From NCBI GenBank assembly GCA_019694465.1, contig JAIBBV010000033.1:1-42628 (forward strand): a stretch of DNA of 42,628 bases, written 5' to 3'. This DNA comes from Oligoflexia bacterium. Lineage in GTDB: Bacteria > Bdellovibrionota_C > UBA2361 > JAFLCA01. Shown here in pieces: positions 1 to 9,600 of the stretch. The number at the start of each line of letters is the position of its first letter. Within the stretch, counting starts at the first letter, position 1. Made by a program: the position numbers and the translations under genes. The notes beneath the pieces were generated by a model. It searched no databases, was not told where the DNA came from, and was given only the letters and a program-made list of their open reading frames with translations.

Positions 1-150
1 AGTACTTACGCCCCTAGATTTCACAAAATTGTTAAAAAACCCAAGTATTTAGCGCCGCTTTCTAAGCATGAAAAGGACGGAGGTCGATCTTCCTAGTGCA
101 CTGATCTATGTCTCGCCCAGGACAAAAGATCGCATCATGGATGATGTCTG

Positions 151-2028
151 GTGGTATTGGGATTAAATACAAATCTATTTGCGCAGACAGCTCTTGGTGG
201 GCTGTCCAAGTCGTCGCGCACCATCGGCAGCATCTTTGAACGCCTTTCAAGTGGCCAGCGTATAAACCGAGCATCGGACGATGCGGCTGGCCTCGCGGTA
301 TCCTCAACACTTGACGCACGAATCCGGGTTACAAATCGCGGCCGACTAAATGTGGCAGATGGAATATCTGCTCTCAATATTGTTGATTCTACACTAGGTT
401 CGATAGCTGAAGTTTTAACCCGTATGCAGGAGTTGGCCGCATCAGCAGCGAATGGAAGCCTAAGTTCATCGCAGCGCCGTACATTGTCGCAAGAATATCA
501 AACGCTAGAAAAGGAAATAAGGCGAATAACTGGTGAGACAACCTTTAACGGCATACAACTTCTACAAGCTGATGCCTCGCAATCAAGTTCAAGCACTACA
601 TTGTCAACAACTGACTCACTATCAGTTGAAGGGCTATCGTCCGATGGGCGCTATATAACCTACAGGGCAAGTGGCGGACAAATCTATCAGATGGATCGCC
701 AAAGGTCAGTTACTACAACCATTGCATCGTCGAGTACCGCTCGCGCGCCAGTGTCTAGCGCGGATGGGGCAATAGTGATTTATCAAAACGGCAACGATTT
801 GTTTAAATGGGATAGAAGAACTGGCAGTGCGCAACAGCTAACCAACGCGCAGGGTGCTGAGACATACGCAGGACTTTCAGTGAGCGCAGATGGCGGATCG
901 GTCGCATTTAGTGCAGTAACCCAATATCAAAATGGCATGGGCGCCTCTGGCGGTACTAGCACAGGGACACAGCGCATTTTTAAAATGGATTTATCGTCGG
1001 GGCTGATTTCGACCGTCGCGCGTAACGTAACTGGAGTGTTCCAGTCATTTCAGCTTTCTTCGGACGGCAGTAGACTAGTATTTACTTCTATAGCCAATTT
1101 GGTTGGGCTAAATGCTGACGGAAACCGCGAGGTTTATGTCGCTGACTACGGAGGCTCCTCCCCAAGCTATACACAAGTAACGCAGACTACCGGGACAAAC
1201 ATTACCCAGGCGCGCATCGCCGATGGTGGTCAGGTATATATCGCCACTACTCTTGATCTAGGGGGAGTAAATCCTGGTGGGTACAGTAACATCATGCGCT
1301 ATGATATGGGCTCTGGCACTTACCAGCGCATTACTAACAACTCCACAGGAAACGCAATTAGTAACCTGACAGTAAATAACGATGGTTCACTAATATCATT
1401 TGTGACTTCTGCAAACTTGACGGGAGGGAATAGCCTTAACTTACCTCAAATTTTCCAAATTGACGCAGTATCGGGGACGACCCGGCAAGCTACAGACCTT
1501 ACTAACTCAAGCTATTATATGAACTCCGCGCTTGCGCTTTCGCGAGACGGAAATACGGTGCTATGGAACTTCACTGATGGCATGCAAATCCCAACAACCT
1601 ATGATGTTGCTGATCTCGGCACAACATCCAAGCAAATAGTAATAAATACGGCTTCGGGAGCCACGGGAAGCATATCAGTGTCGATTTCAGACTTGCTTTC
1701 AACGCTACGTGGCCTTGGTGCCTTTGCGATTACTGCGCAATCGGGGGCACAAGGGGCACTTGATAGAATCACGGCGAATCTTGAGCTCCTCAACTCAATG
1801 CGAGGACGGATAGGCGCCGGGCTTAGCAGACTAGAAAGTGCCAGTCGTCTGCTCTCTGACCAGTCGGTAGCGCTTACTGGTGCGCGTGGGCAAATCACGG
1901 ATATTGATACTGCTGGAGAAGTTGCTGCACTCACGCGCGAGCGAATACTGCAACAAACAGGCACAGCTTTACTAAATACAGCTAGACTCCAGCCACAGAT
2001 TGTACTTGGACTGCTAAGTTTCAATTAG
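151..2028 (+). CDS. Flagellin with a beta-propeller-like central domain
   Basis: This is the main filament subunit of a flagellum, exported by the flagellar type III system. The first ~140 residues are classic flagellin D0/D1, including ASDDAAGLAVSS and the SSSQRRTLSQEYQTLEKEI helix. The last ~110 residues are the matching C-terminal D1/D0, ending QPQIVLGLLSFN. Residues ~158-480 do not resemble ordinary D2/D3. They hold six to seven repeats of about 45 residues, each with an SxDG turn (LSSDGRY, VSADGGS, LSSDGSR, VNNDGSL, LSRDGNT) followed by a strand and an 'I(F/Y)xxD' strand, as in PD40/TolB-type propeller blades. At 625 residues it is longer than a standard flagellin of ~270-500. The start is GTG, because an in-frame stop (142-144) lies just upstream and no in-frame ATG is available; GGAT about 9 bases before it is a weak ribosome site. 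There is no clear sigma-28 promoter or terminator. Flagellin identity is certain; the propeller is inferred from the repeats. Confidence 0.93.
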   Translation: MVLGLNTNLFAQTALGGLSKSSRTIGSIFERLSSGQRINRASDDAAGLAVSSTLDARIRVTNRGRLNVADGISALNIVDSTLGSIAEVLTRMQELAASAANGSLSSSQRRTLSQEYQTLEKEIRRITGETTFNGIQLLQADASQSSSSTTLSTTDSLSVEGLSSDGRYITYRASGGQIYQMDRQRSVTTTIASSSTARAPVSSADGAIVIYQNGNDLFKWDRRTGSAQQLTNAQGAETYAGLSVSADGGSVAFSAVTQYQNGMGASGGTSTGTQRIFKMDLSSGLISTVARNVTGVFQSFQLSSDGSRLVFTSIANLVGLNADGNREVYVADYGGSSPSYTQVTQTTGTNITQARIADGGQVYIATTLDLGGVNPGGYSNIMRYDMGSGTYQRITNNSTGNAISNLTVNNDGSLISFVTSANLTGGNSLNLPQIFQIDAVSGTTRQATDLTNSSYYMNSALALSRDGNTVLWNFTDGMQIPTTYDVADLGTTSKQIVINTASGATGSISVSISDLLSTLRGLGAFAITAQSGAQGALDRITANLELLNSMRGRIGAGLSRLESASRLLSDQSVALTGARGQITDIDTAGEVAALTRERILQQTGTALLNTARLQPQIVLGLLSFN

Positions 2029-2030
2029 TA

Positions 2031-2074
2031 ATTCAAATGGTACAGGGTAAAAATTCAAATGGTACAGGGTAGCT
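2031..2074 (+). repeat. Tandem-duplicated left end of the phosphorylase cassette
   Basis: The motif attcaaatggtacagggta occurs twice with a 22-base period (2031-2049 and 2053-2071), starting two bases after the flagellin stop. The inner copy continues into agct and forms the left terminal inverted repeat (2057-2074). A similar duplication of the left end is present at the transposase element near 20.4 kb. Confidence 0.75.
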
Positions 2075-3303
2075 CGCATTCTTTAATCGTATCGATAAGT
2101 TGCAGGATAGAGTTGGTTGGCTTCACTCCCTCGGTGTTGTGTGCCCCTTTTTGCTTTCAGCTTGATTGGCGCGCCACGAGATATAGTATGAAGGCGGTGT
2201 CTTTGGAGTTGAAGAGGATTTTACTGTGACTAACATGATTGTTGGCGGTGCCGGACGAGATCCGGAGGGTGATGCTGTATCTACTGAAGCAGCTAGAGTA
2301 GGAAATGCAGCTGGTCGAGTTTATGTAGCTCAATTGGAAGAGGCTGCTGCTGCTATTCGCGACCGGATTGGCATAGTCCCTAATACCCTAATGATTTTGG
2401 GCAGCGGACTGGGTAGCTTTGTCGAGGTCGTAGAGCCAAGAGTAGTAGTTCCTTACACCGAGATCCCACACATGCCCCAAACCAGCACGGTTGGGCATGC
2501 TGGTAATCTTATAGTTGGAAAAGTGGCGCTGGGGGACGCTGATAGAGAAATAGCAATTTTTCAAGGTCGTGTTCATTGTCACGATGCCTTGCGGCCGCGT
2601 GATGTGGCGTTTGGCGCGCGCGTAATGGCTTTGCTTGGAATCGAAAATTTAATTGTGACAAATGCTGCCGGAAGTTTGAACGCGGATATTCAAGTGGGCC
2701 ATTTGATGGCCATCCGGAACCATGTGTCACTTTTTTTACCGGAAGATCCATCCTTAGGATTGGAACATCCCAGACTAGGGCCTAAGTTTTATCCTCAGAC
2801 CGATGCATACAGTGCTGAATTGCGCCGAATGTTTTTAGAAATTGCGGCTGAGCAAGGTTTTGCCGACGTATGCCATGAGGGAAACTATTGTTTTCTTCCC
2901 GGTCCGCGCTATGAGAGTCGTGCCGACATTGACCTCTTGCGGGCGTTACGAGTGGTTGATGCTGTTGGAATGTCCACGGTGCCCGAGGTACTTGCAGTTG
3001 GGCAGATGAGTGGAGGTCGCATTCGAGTCCTTGGGATTTCTACAATGACAAATTTAGCAGCCGGAATTGCCGCTACGGAACCTAGTCATGAGGAAGTTAC
3101 CCGAGAGGGTATGGCAGCTGCACCTAAACTGCGCTCCATAATCCAGGAACTAGTTGCTAGACTTTAGAAGCAGATAGCAACCAGCTGCTTTTGCCGCTTT
3201 CATACCTAGCTCACCCCAGGCGGGCCAAATTTTGCCAAGCTCATGAGACTCTAGGCGTAAGGCGCTGATAGAATTAATGTATCAGAGCTGCCCTGTACCA
3301 TTT
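2057..3303 (+). mobile_element. Inverted-repeat-bounded cassette carrying a purine nucleoside phosphorylase
   Basis: The left end aaatggtacagggtagct (2057-2074) is matched in inverted orientation by agctgccctgtaccattt (3286-3303), with one mismatch in 18. Between them are ~150 bases of leader, the phosphorylase gene and ~120 bases of trailer. Both ends and the last 284 bases recur with nine substitutions and no gaps at 12560-12894, so the whole unit has been copied, not just the gene. It encodes no transposase. The TGGTRC..GGTAGC core resembles the ends of the Y1 transposase element at 20.4-21.8 kb, which suggests mobilisation in trans. No clear target-site duplication was found. Confidence 0.6.
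2226..3167 (+). CDS. Purine nucleoside phosphorylase (trimeric PNP/MTAP class)
   Basis: This enzyme splits purine nucleosides with phosphate into base and (deoxy)ribose-1-phosphate for purine salvage in the cytoplasm. Family motifs appear in order: the phosphate loop GSGLGSF, the GHAGNL segment, QGRVH, VTNAAGSLN, GPRYES, DAVGMSTVPEV, and STMTN supplying the base-contacting Asn. Its 313 residues are slightly long for the family because of a ~35-residue N-terminal extension. The usual H-x-YEG segment reads HCHDA here, so the sugar-contacting Tyr and its Glu neighbour are His and Asp; substrate preference may differ. GTG at 2226 is chosen because the AGAGGA-like ribosome site around 2212-2218 is ideally spaced for it and too far from the ATG at 2235. 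The gene is the only cargo of an inverted-repeat cassette, and a deletion copy of its 3' end lies at 12.6 kb. Confidence 0.9.
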   Translation: MTNMIVGGAGRDPEGDAVSTEAARVGNAAGRVYVAQLEEAAAAIRDRIGIVPNTLMILGSGLGSFVEVVEPRVVVPYTEIPHMPQTSTVGHAGNLIVGKVALGDADREIAIFQGRVHCHDALRPRDVAFGARVMALLGIENLIVTNAAGSLNADIQVGHLMAIRNHVSLFLPEDPSLGLEHPRLGPKFYPQTDAYSAELRRMFLEIAAEQGFADVCHEGNYCFLPGPRYESRADIDLLRALRVVDAVGMSTVPEVLAVGQMSGGRIRVLGISTMTNLAAGIAATEPSHEEVTREGMAAAPKLRSIIQELVARL

Positions 3304-3607
3304 GTTTTGTTTTTTGTTTTGTTTTATCCAAAATGGTGTTGCAGCTTAAGGTTGAACTTGGGCGGTGGCGGCTGCAGCTAGAATTAGCAGTCTATTTTTT
3401 TTCGAATTGTGCGCGATTGCCATTTTGCTTTTACTGCTGAAGTCTCACTTGCGCCGGTTTGACAGGCAAAATATCGCCACTGCTCCCTTCAGGCAGGCGT
3501 GCTAATCCACTATAGCTAGTCAAATACCAGTTTCTTTTGGACTTCCGTCTAATGCCTTGATAGATTCTGTCAGCTTAATTTATTGGCAATGGAACACTCA
3601 AGTTGCT
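3168..3607. other. Intergenic region with cassette right end and T-rich tract
   Basis: This stretch holds the trailer of the phosphorylase cassette, its right inverted repeat (3286-3303), and then a T-rich run (3301-3327) built of TTTTG units. The deletion copy at 12.9 kb is also followed by a T-rich tract with G-to-A changes. The rest is leader for the large RHS gene. No further gene or clear terminator was seen. Confidence 0.6.
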
Positions 3608-6600
3608 ATGGGTCAGCAAGTTCGTGCGCTATTCCCTTATGTAGTCATTGCTAGCTTTCTAGCCTTCCTATTTGTACTTGCCAGAAATCCCAAAGAGGCG
3701 CGTGCCATCTCTGTGAATATTTCCACCTTGGGAGCCGTAAGCTTTGATGACGGACTTGCTTGCTATAAGGGTAAACCCGGCAAACTAAAGAGTGTTACTA
3801 TTAAGGGCGCCTCGAGCAAGAAGTTTATCGCACAAAAGTTTACCACTAAGACTAAAAAGCAATTTGATGCACTAGCTGCGCGCTGTAAGTCGCTTTCCAA
3901 GACTGAAACAATTTTTGTTGACGCCAAGTTGAAGAAATCTTGCCGTGGAACTTCCTATGTGGCGACTAGCAGAACATGCGCTAAAAGCAAGAAAAGCTTC
4001 AAGGGGTTTAGGACATTAAAGGAAGCTTTGCTAAATGCAGGCCCAGGAGATAGCCTGCTAATGCGCGCAGGCCTGTACCACGAAGGAAGGCGCGCAACAG
4101 TGCCCGGCATCGATTTAGCACCCCTAATTATTCAAAACTATCAGTCCGAGGTTCCCATTATTGATGGAGGCGGCATTCGATCCACTGGATTAGAAATTCG
4201 CGCTGATAATATACGAGTTGTTGGGCTTACATTTCGCAATCATGTAGAAGGGGTTTTGGGTACAGTGGCTCTAAGTTCTGCCAGCAAAATAGTCCTACGC
4301 CATTTGCATATGGCGCATAACGCATCTGGCATTTCAATCAGCAGCGCGTCAAGCTTCGCCTTGGTAGAGAAAAATATTATTCATGACATCTCGGGCTCAG
4401 CTGTCAGAATGACAGGGGATCGTGGGCACAACATTGCCTATAATATTATATACAACGCTGGGGCAGTCGGAATTGAAGCCGCATTGGGTGAGGCCGTTGC
4501 CCAAAACATTATTCATCACAATGTGTGCTTGTGGGATACAGTTGGCTTTTCCATCAATTCCAGCAGCGCACTTTTTGCACAAAACTTGGCGTTTGGCTCA
4601 GTAAATTTTGGGCTAAATGGGGGAGGTGGCTTTAGCGCCAAGAACAACGCCATCGTTGGTATGAGCCCAAGTATACAACTTGATCTCAGTAACCTTGTTA
4701 CCTCTGAGGGCAACACAGCTGGATACCTTGCATTTAGCGCACCAAGCCCATCTTCCTTCGACCAAAAGTCGACAAAGGATATCTATACAGCCCTCGTGAC
4801 ATCTCTAGCTCAAAGCTTTGCTCCCGGCACCGGGTCGCCGCTTTTAAATGCTGGAGTGAGCGTGGGGCTGCCCCTACTTGACCTGCTAGGTGTTGCCCCA
4901 AATGGCGCTCCCGATATTGGACCGTTTGAGTTTCCTGGTGGCAGTTCTGGTGGTGGAAATGGTGGGGGATCGGGGGGTGGTGGAAACGGGGCAACGCCAA
5001 CCGCGGCTGTATCGCCTACACCAACCGCTACTCCAACGATTTCTGCTACCGCCACAGTAACAGCGACGCCAACGATCACTCCGACCACAACCCCCACTGT
5101 GGAACTTCCCGCTCCGCAAATAAGTCCCGCACCATCAATGACGCTTTATGACACTGCAGGTTTTCTATTCACCGGTCCAAATCCAATTCAAGTAAATGTG
5201 TCGGCAAATACTATAAAGCCCGCTCTAATTTCGGTATTGCGCGGCAAAGTATTGGATTCGCAAAGTGCGCCGTTGTCCGGAGCCGTAATTTCCATAGCGG
5301 GACACCCGGAGTTTGGTTCCACTACTAGTCGTCAATCAGGCCTCTTTGATATGGCAGTGAATGGCGGTGGCGATGTGGTCGTAGAGTATCGTAAGAGCGG
5401 CTATCTCCCAGTAGACAGAAAGGCGAGCACTCGCTGGCAGGATTTTTCAATTGTTGAAGAAGTTATAATGGTGCCGCTTGACCCAATTGCTACCAATGTT
5501 GATTTATCAAGTATTACACAGGTAGAAGTTGTTCGTGGTAGCTTACAAATTGATGGTGCTGGCGCGCGTCAAGCAACTGTACTAGTTAAACCAGGCACAC
5601 AGGCCACTATGGTGTTTCCAAACGGAACTCCACAGGCGATTTCCAACATAACCACACGTGCTACTGAATATACGGTTGGTTCGAACGGGCCCAAATCAAT
5701 GCCGGGTTCCTTGCCGCCAACAAGTGCCTATACATACGCGGTTGAATTGAGCATAGATGAAGCCCTGGCTGCGGGGGCAGAATCTGTCACCTTTAATCAA
5801 CCTCTACCTTTTTATCTCGAAAATTACCTCAACTTTCCAGTCGGAATGGTGGTTCCGTCAGGCTACTATGATAAGTCCAAGGGCACATGGCTGCCATCAC
5901 AAAATGGAAAGGTAATTAAGATACTTTCAGTTAGCGGCAACGCAGCGGTTATTGATGTGAGCGGTTTTGGGTTTCCGGCTCTGCCATTCCAACTTGCATT
6001 GCTAGGTATTACGACGGACGAACTCGTATCGCTCGCAGCATTGTATCCGGTGGGGCAGGAGCTATGGCGTATCCCTATTCAGCACTTTACCCCGTGGGAT
6101 TTTAACTGGCCCTTTGGACCTCCGCCGGGAGCTGAATCCCCAAAACAAAAACCGCCGAAAAGTGACGACGATAACAATCCCGATACTCCATGCCAAGCAT
6201 CCGGCTCGATCGTTGAGTGTGAAAATCAAGTGCTGCGTGAATCCATACCTATCGCAGGTACAAATTTTTCCCTTAACTACTCAAGTGAGCGCGTGCCTGG
6301 GAGGACTGCCGGTCGCACAATCAAAATAGGCCTATCAGGCGCCACCTTACCGCCAGGGCTTTTACGAATTGATCTTAAAGTCCAGGTTGCTGGAAAGGAG
6401 ATTACGCAAAGCTTTCCGGCCCAGGCAAACCAAACTTATACATATATCTGGGATGGAAAGGATGCCTATGGAACTAGTATTCAGGGAAGTGTAATTGGCG
6501 TTGTCTGGGTTGGTTATGTTTATCAAGCTGTATATCAGACACCTACGCAACAGGGGCAAGCTTTTCAAGCCTATTCGGGAGTTCCTGCGACAACTAATTG

Positions 6601-9600
6601 GGCTTTGCAGCAAATCACTCTATGGCAAAGAACTGAAACGCAACTCAAGAATTTTACCCCAAACGGCTACGGAATAGGTGGCTGGAGTCTTTCGCCGCAG
6701 CATACATATGTAAGCACTGGGAAACGCTTGTACATGGGAGATGGTTCGCATAGGTCTGTTCGAGCCACTAGTAATATTATTGAGACAGTTGCCGGAAATG
6801 GGCAGCCTCAGTTCAGTGGAGATAACGGACCGGCCGTAAATGCTGGACTTGATCCAGAAGGGTTCGCGTTCGGTCCGGGTGGAAAATTATATATAGCTGA
6901 CCATACTAATCACCGAGTTCGAGTTGTAGGCAGCGATGGAATAATCAGCACCGTCGCAGGCTCTGGCAATGCTGTTAATTCCGGCGACGGTGGGCTAGCT
7001 ATTCAAGCAAGCGTTAAATTCCCCTTTAAGGTACAGGTTGATAGGGACGAGAATGTATATGTTACTACTGGAGACGCCCTCTCAGCCGGCGCAGTAATAA
7101 TCCGCAAAATTAGCAAAGATGGGATTATCTCTGCTTTCGCAGGGAATGGCAGTACGGCGCACTCTGGAGATGGTGGATTGGCTACATCCGCTGCATTGGG
7201 ACCAGTGGTTGATATAGCACTAGACCCGGATGGGAATCTGCTCATTCTTGAAAACTACGGGTACATCAGGAGAGTCACAAAGGATGGAATCATTCGTACA
7301 ATCGCCGGGGGTGGAAGCTCTCAGGCTGAAGGTGCATCAGCCTTAGCAACCCTTTTCCCAAATGTTGTTGGTTTTGCAGCGAATGGATGCGGAGAGATAT
7401 TCATTAGCTCTTGGTCGCCAGCGAAGGTTCGCAAGATTGGCATTGACGGTAGAGTGACAACTTTTGCAGGAACAGGTGTTGCTGGCTTTTCTGGTGATGG
7501 AGGTTTGGCGACTCAAGCCCAAATTAACTACTGGCCTATTCTCACAATGGGTCGCGGCGGACTATTGAACATATTCGATTTATACAACGGACGTGTCCGG
7601 ACAGTTTCAGAGGATGGAATAATCTCTACGATTGCCGGTAATGGTGCGTTTCCTACTATTCCATTTGAAAACGATGGGGGGCCAGCGACGGCCACTCCAA
7701 TTTATACCACCCATGGGAATGTGGCTCCAGATGGTAGAGTGTGTGAGTCCGACTACGCCTATGCGTTAGGAATACGATGCATTTTACCGCCGTTGCCTGG
7801 CTTTTCAGAAAGTGAGACTGGGATAGCGTCCGAAGACAGCTATCTATTGTATAAATTCGATAATACTGGCCGCCACCTGCAGACGATCAACACCCTTACT
7901 GGAGTGATTGTTCAGCAATTTAACTATAATTTGCTAGGCAAGCTTACCTCTATTGTGGATGGGAATGGCAACGCTACTACTATTAACTACAACTCCAGCG
8001 GCGATCCAATTTCAATTTTGGCTCCGTTCGGCCAGACGACTACTCTAGAAACAGATGCAACTGGGTTTCTCTCTAAAATAAAGAACTCTTTAAATGAAGA
8101 GTATAACTTCACGTATTCGTCTTCGGGGCTAATGAGCAGCATGCGCAATCCAAGAGGCATGTTGCACACCTTTAGCTACAGCGTTGATGGCAGGCTCATT
8201 CAGGACTATGACCCCGCTGGTGGCAGTCAGACACTTGCAAGAAGCGATTTAGCAAATGGCTTCAGTGTAAGTCGCACAACTGGTCTCAACCGCAGTACCC
8301 AGTACAATCTTACGAACTTAACTACGGGTATTATTCAGCGAGATGTCACACGAGCGGATGGGACGATAATACATAGCACGACTGGAACCGATGAGCTTTA
8401 TACCACTACGGATTCTGCTGGTATGACAAGCACAATGCAAAAGGGACCTGACCCACGCTTTGGTATGCAGTCTCCGGTAGATAAGACTTTTAGTGTGAGC
8501 ACTCCCTCTGGGCTGACGCTTCAAGGCTCGACTGTGCGAGTAGCCTATCTAACGAATCAACTAGATCCACTAAGCCTTAGTTCTGTCACTTCCTTGATAA
8601 CAGTCAATGGCAGCACGTTCTATAACTACTACACAGCATGGAATAAGACATCGGTACTGACTTCTCCTCTTGGCCGTACCATCACGCGCACTTTCGACTC
8701 GCTTAGTCGAGTTACTAGTCTTAGTGTTCTGGGCTTCGATCCAGTTAATTATAATTACGACAGCTTCGGTCGCCTCACATCAGTTGCGCAAGGAAGCGGG
8801 CCAGCGCAGAGAATCTCTACTTTGCATTACAATTCAAGTGGCTACGCGGACGCCCTAACAGACCCACTCGCCCACGTTACTGGCTTTATCTATGATCCTG
8901 TGGGAAGAGTAACTAGCGAGACGCTTCCAAATACAAACGTGATTGGTTTTGGCTACGATCCTTCAGGAAATCTAACTACACTTTCCCCGCCCGGACAGCC
9001 AAGCCACAACTTTCAATACACGCCACTTGAATTTGAAAGCGCCTACGCTCCTCCTAATGTTGGCCTCGCAAATCCCAATACCACGTTCACATACAACATA
9101 GATAGACAAGTTACCAGCATACTTCGCCCTGACGGTGCTAGTGCAGCGTTTAACTATAATCCCAGCAGTGGGAAGTTAGATTCTGAAACTTCACCGGCAG
9201 GACAGCTAACTTATCAGTACTATCCAACTTCTGGCCTGCTACATATTTTAACAGCGCCAAATTCAGAAACTCTCACATTCAATTACGATGGCTCACTCCT
9301 AACACAAGAGATCTATGGTGGCTTGGTTTCTGGAACAATTAACCGTGGCTATGACAACTTCCTAAGGACAAGTAACCTACGCGTCAACGCATTGAGTCAG
9401 ATAAACTTTGGCTATGACAATGATGGACTTCTTACGTCTGCTGGAGCAGTCACACTAGCGCGCAGTCCGTTAAATGGAACATTGAGCGGCACTACCCTTA
9501 GCGCGACCACAGATACTTATTCTTACAATAGCTTTGCTGAAGTTTCTGATTATACGGCAAAGTATCTTAGTTCCACTTTATTTGCCGAGCACTATAATTA

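Noticed and set aside
30..70. Possible sigma-28 promoter upstream of flagellin (TAAA ... GCCG)
   Set aside because: Spacing is 17 instead of 15 bases and the -10 half (GCCGCTTT) deviates from GCCGATAA.
4810..5119. Minus-strand open frames over the RHS stalk region
   Set aside because: They are low-complexity shadows of the Gly- and Thr/Pro-rich linker on the plus strand.
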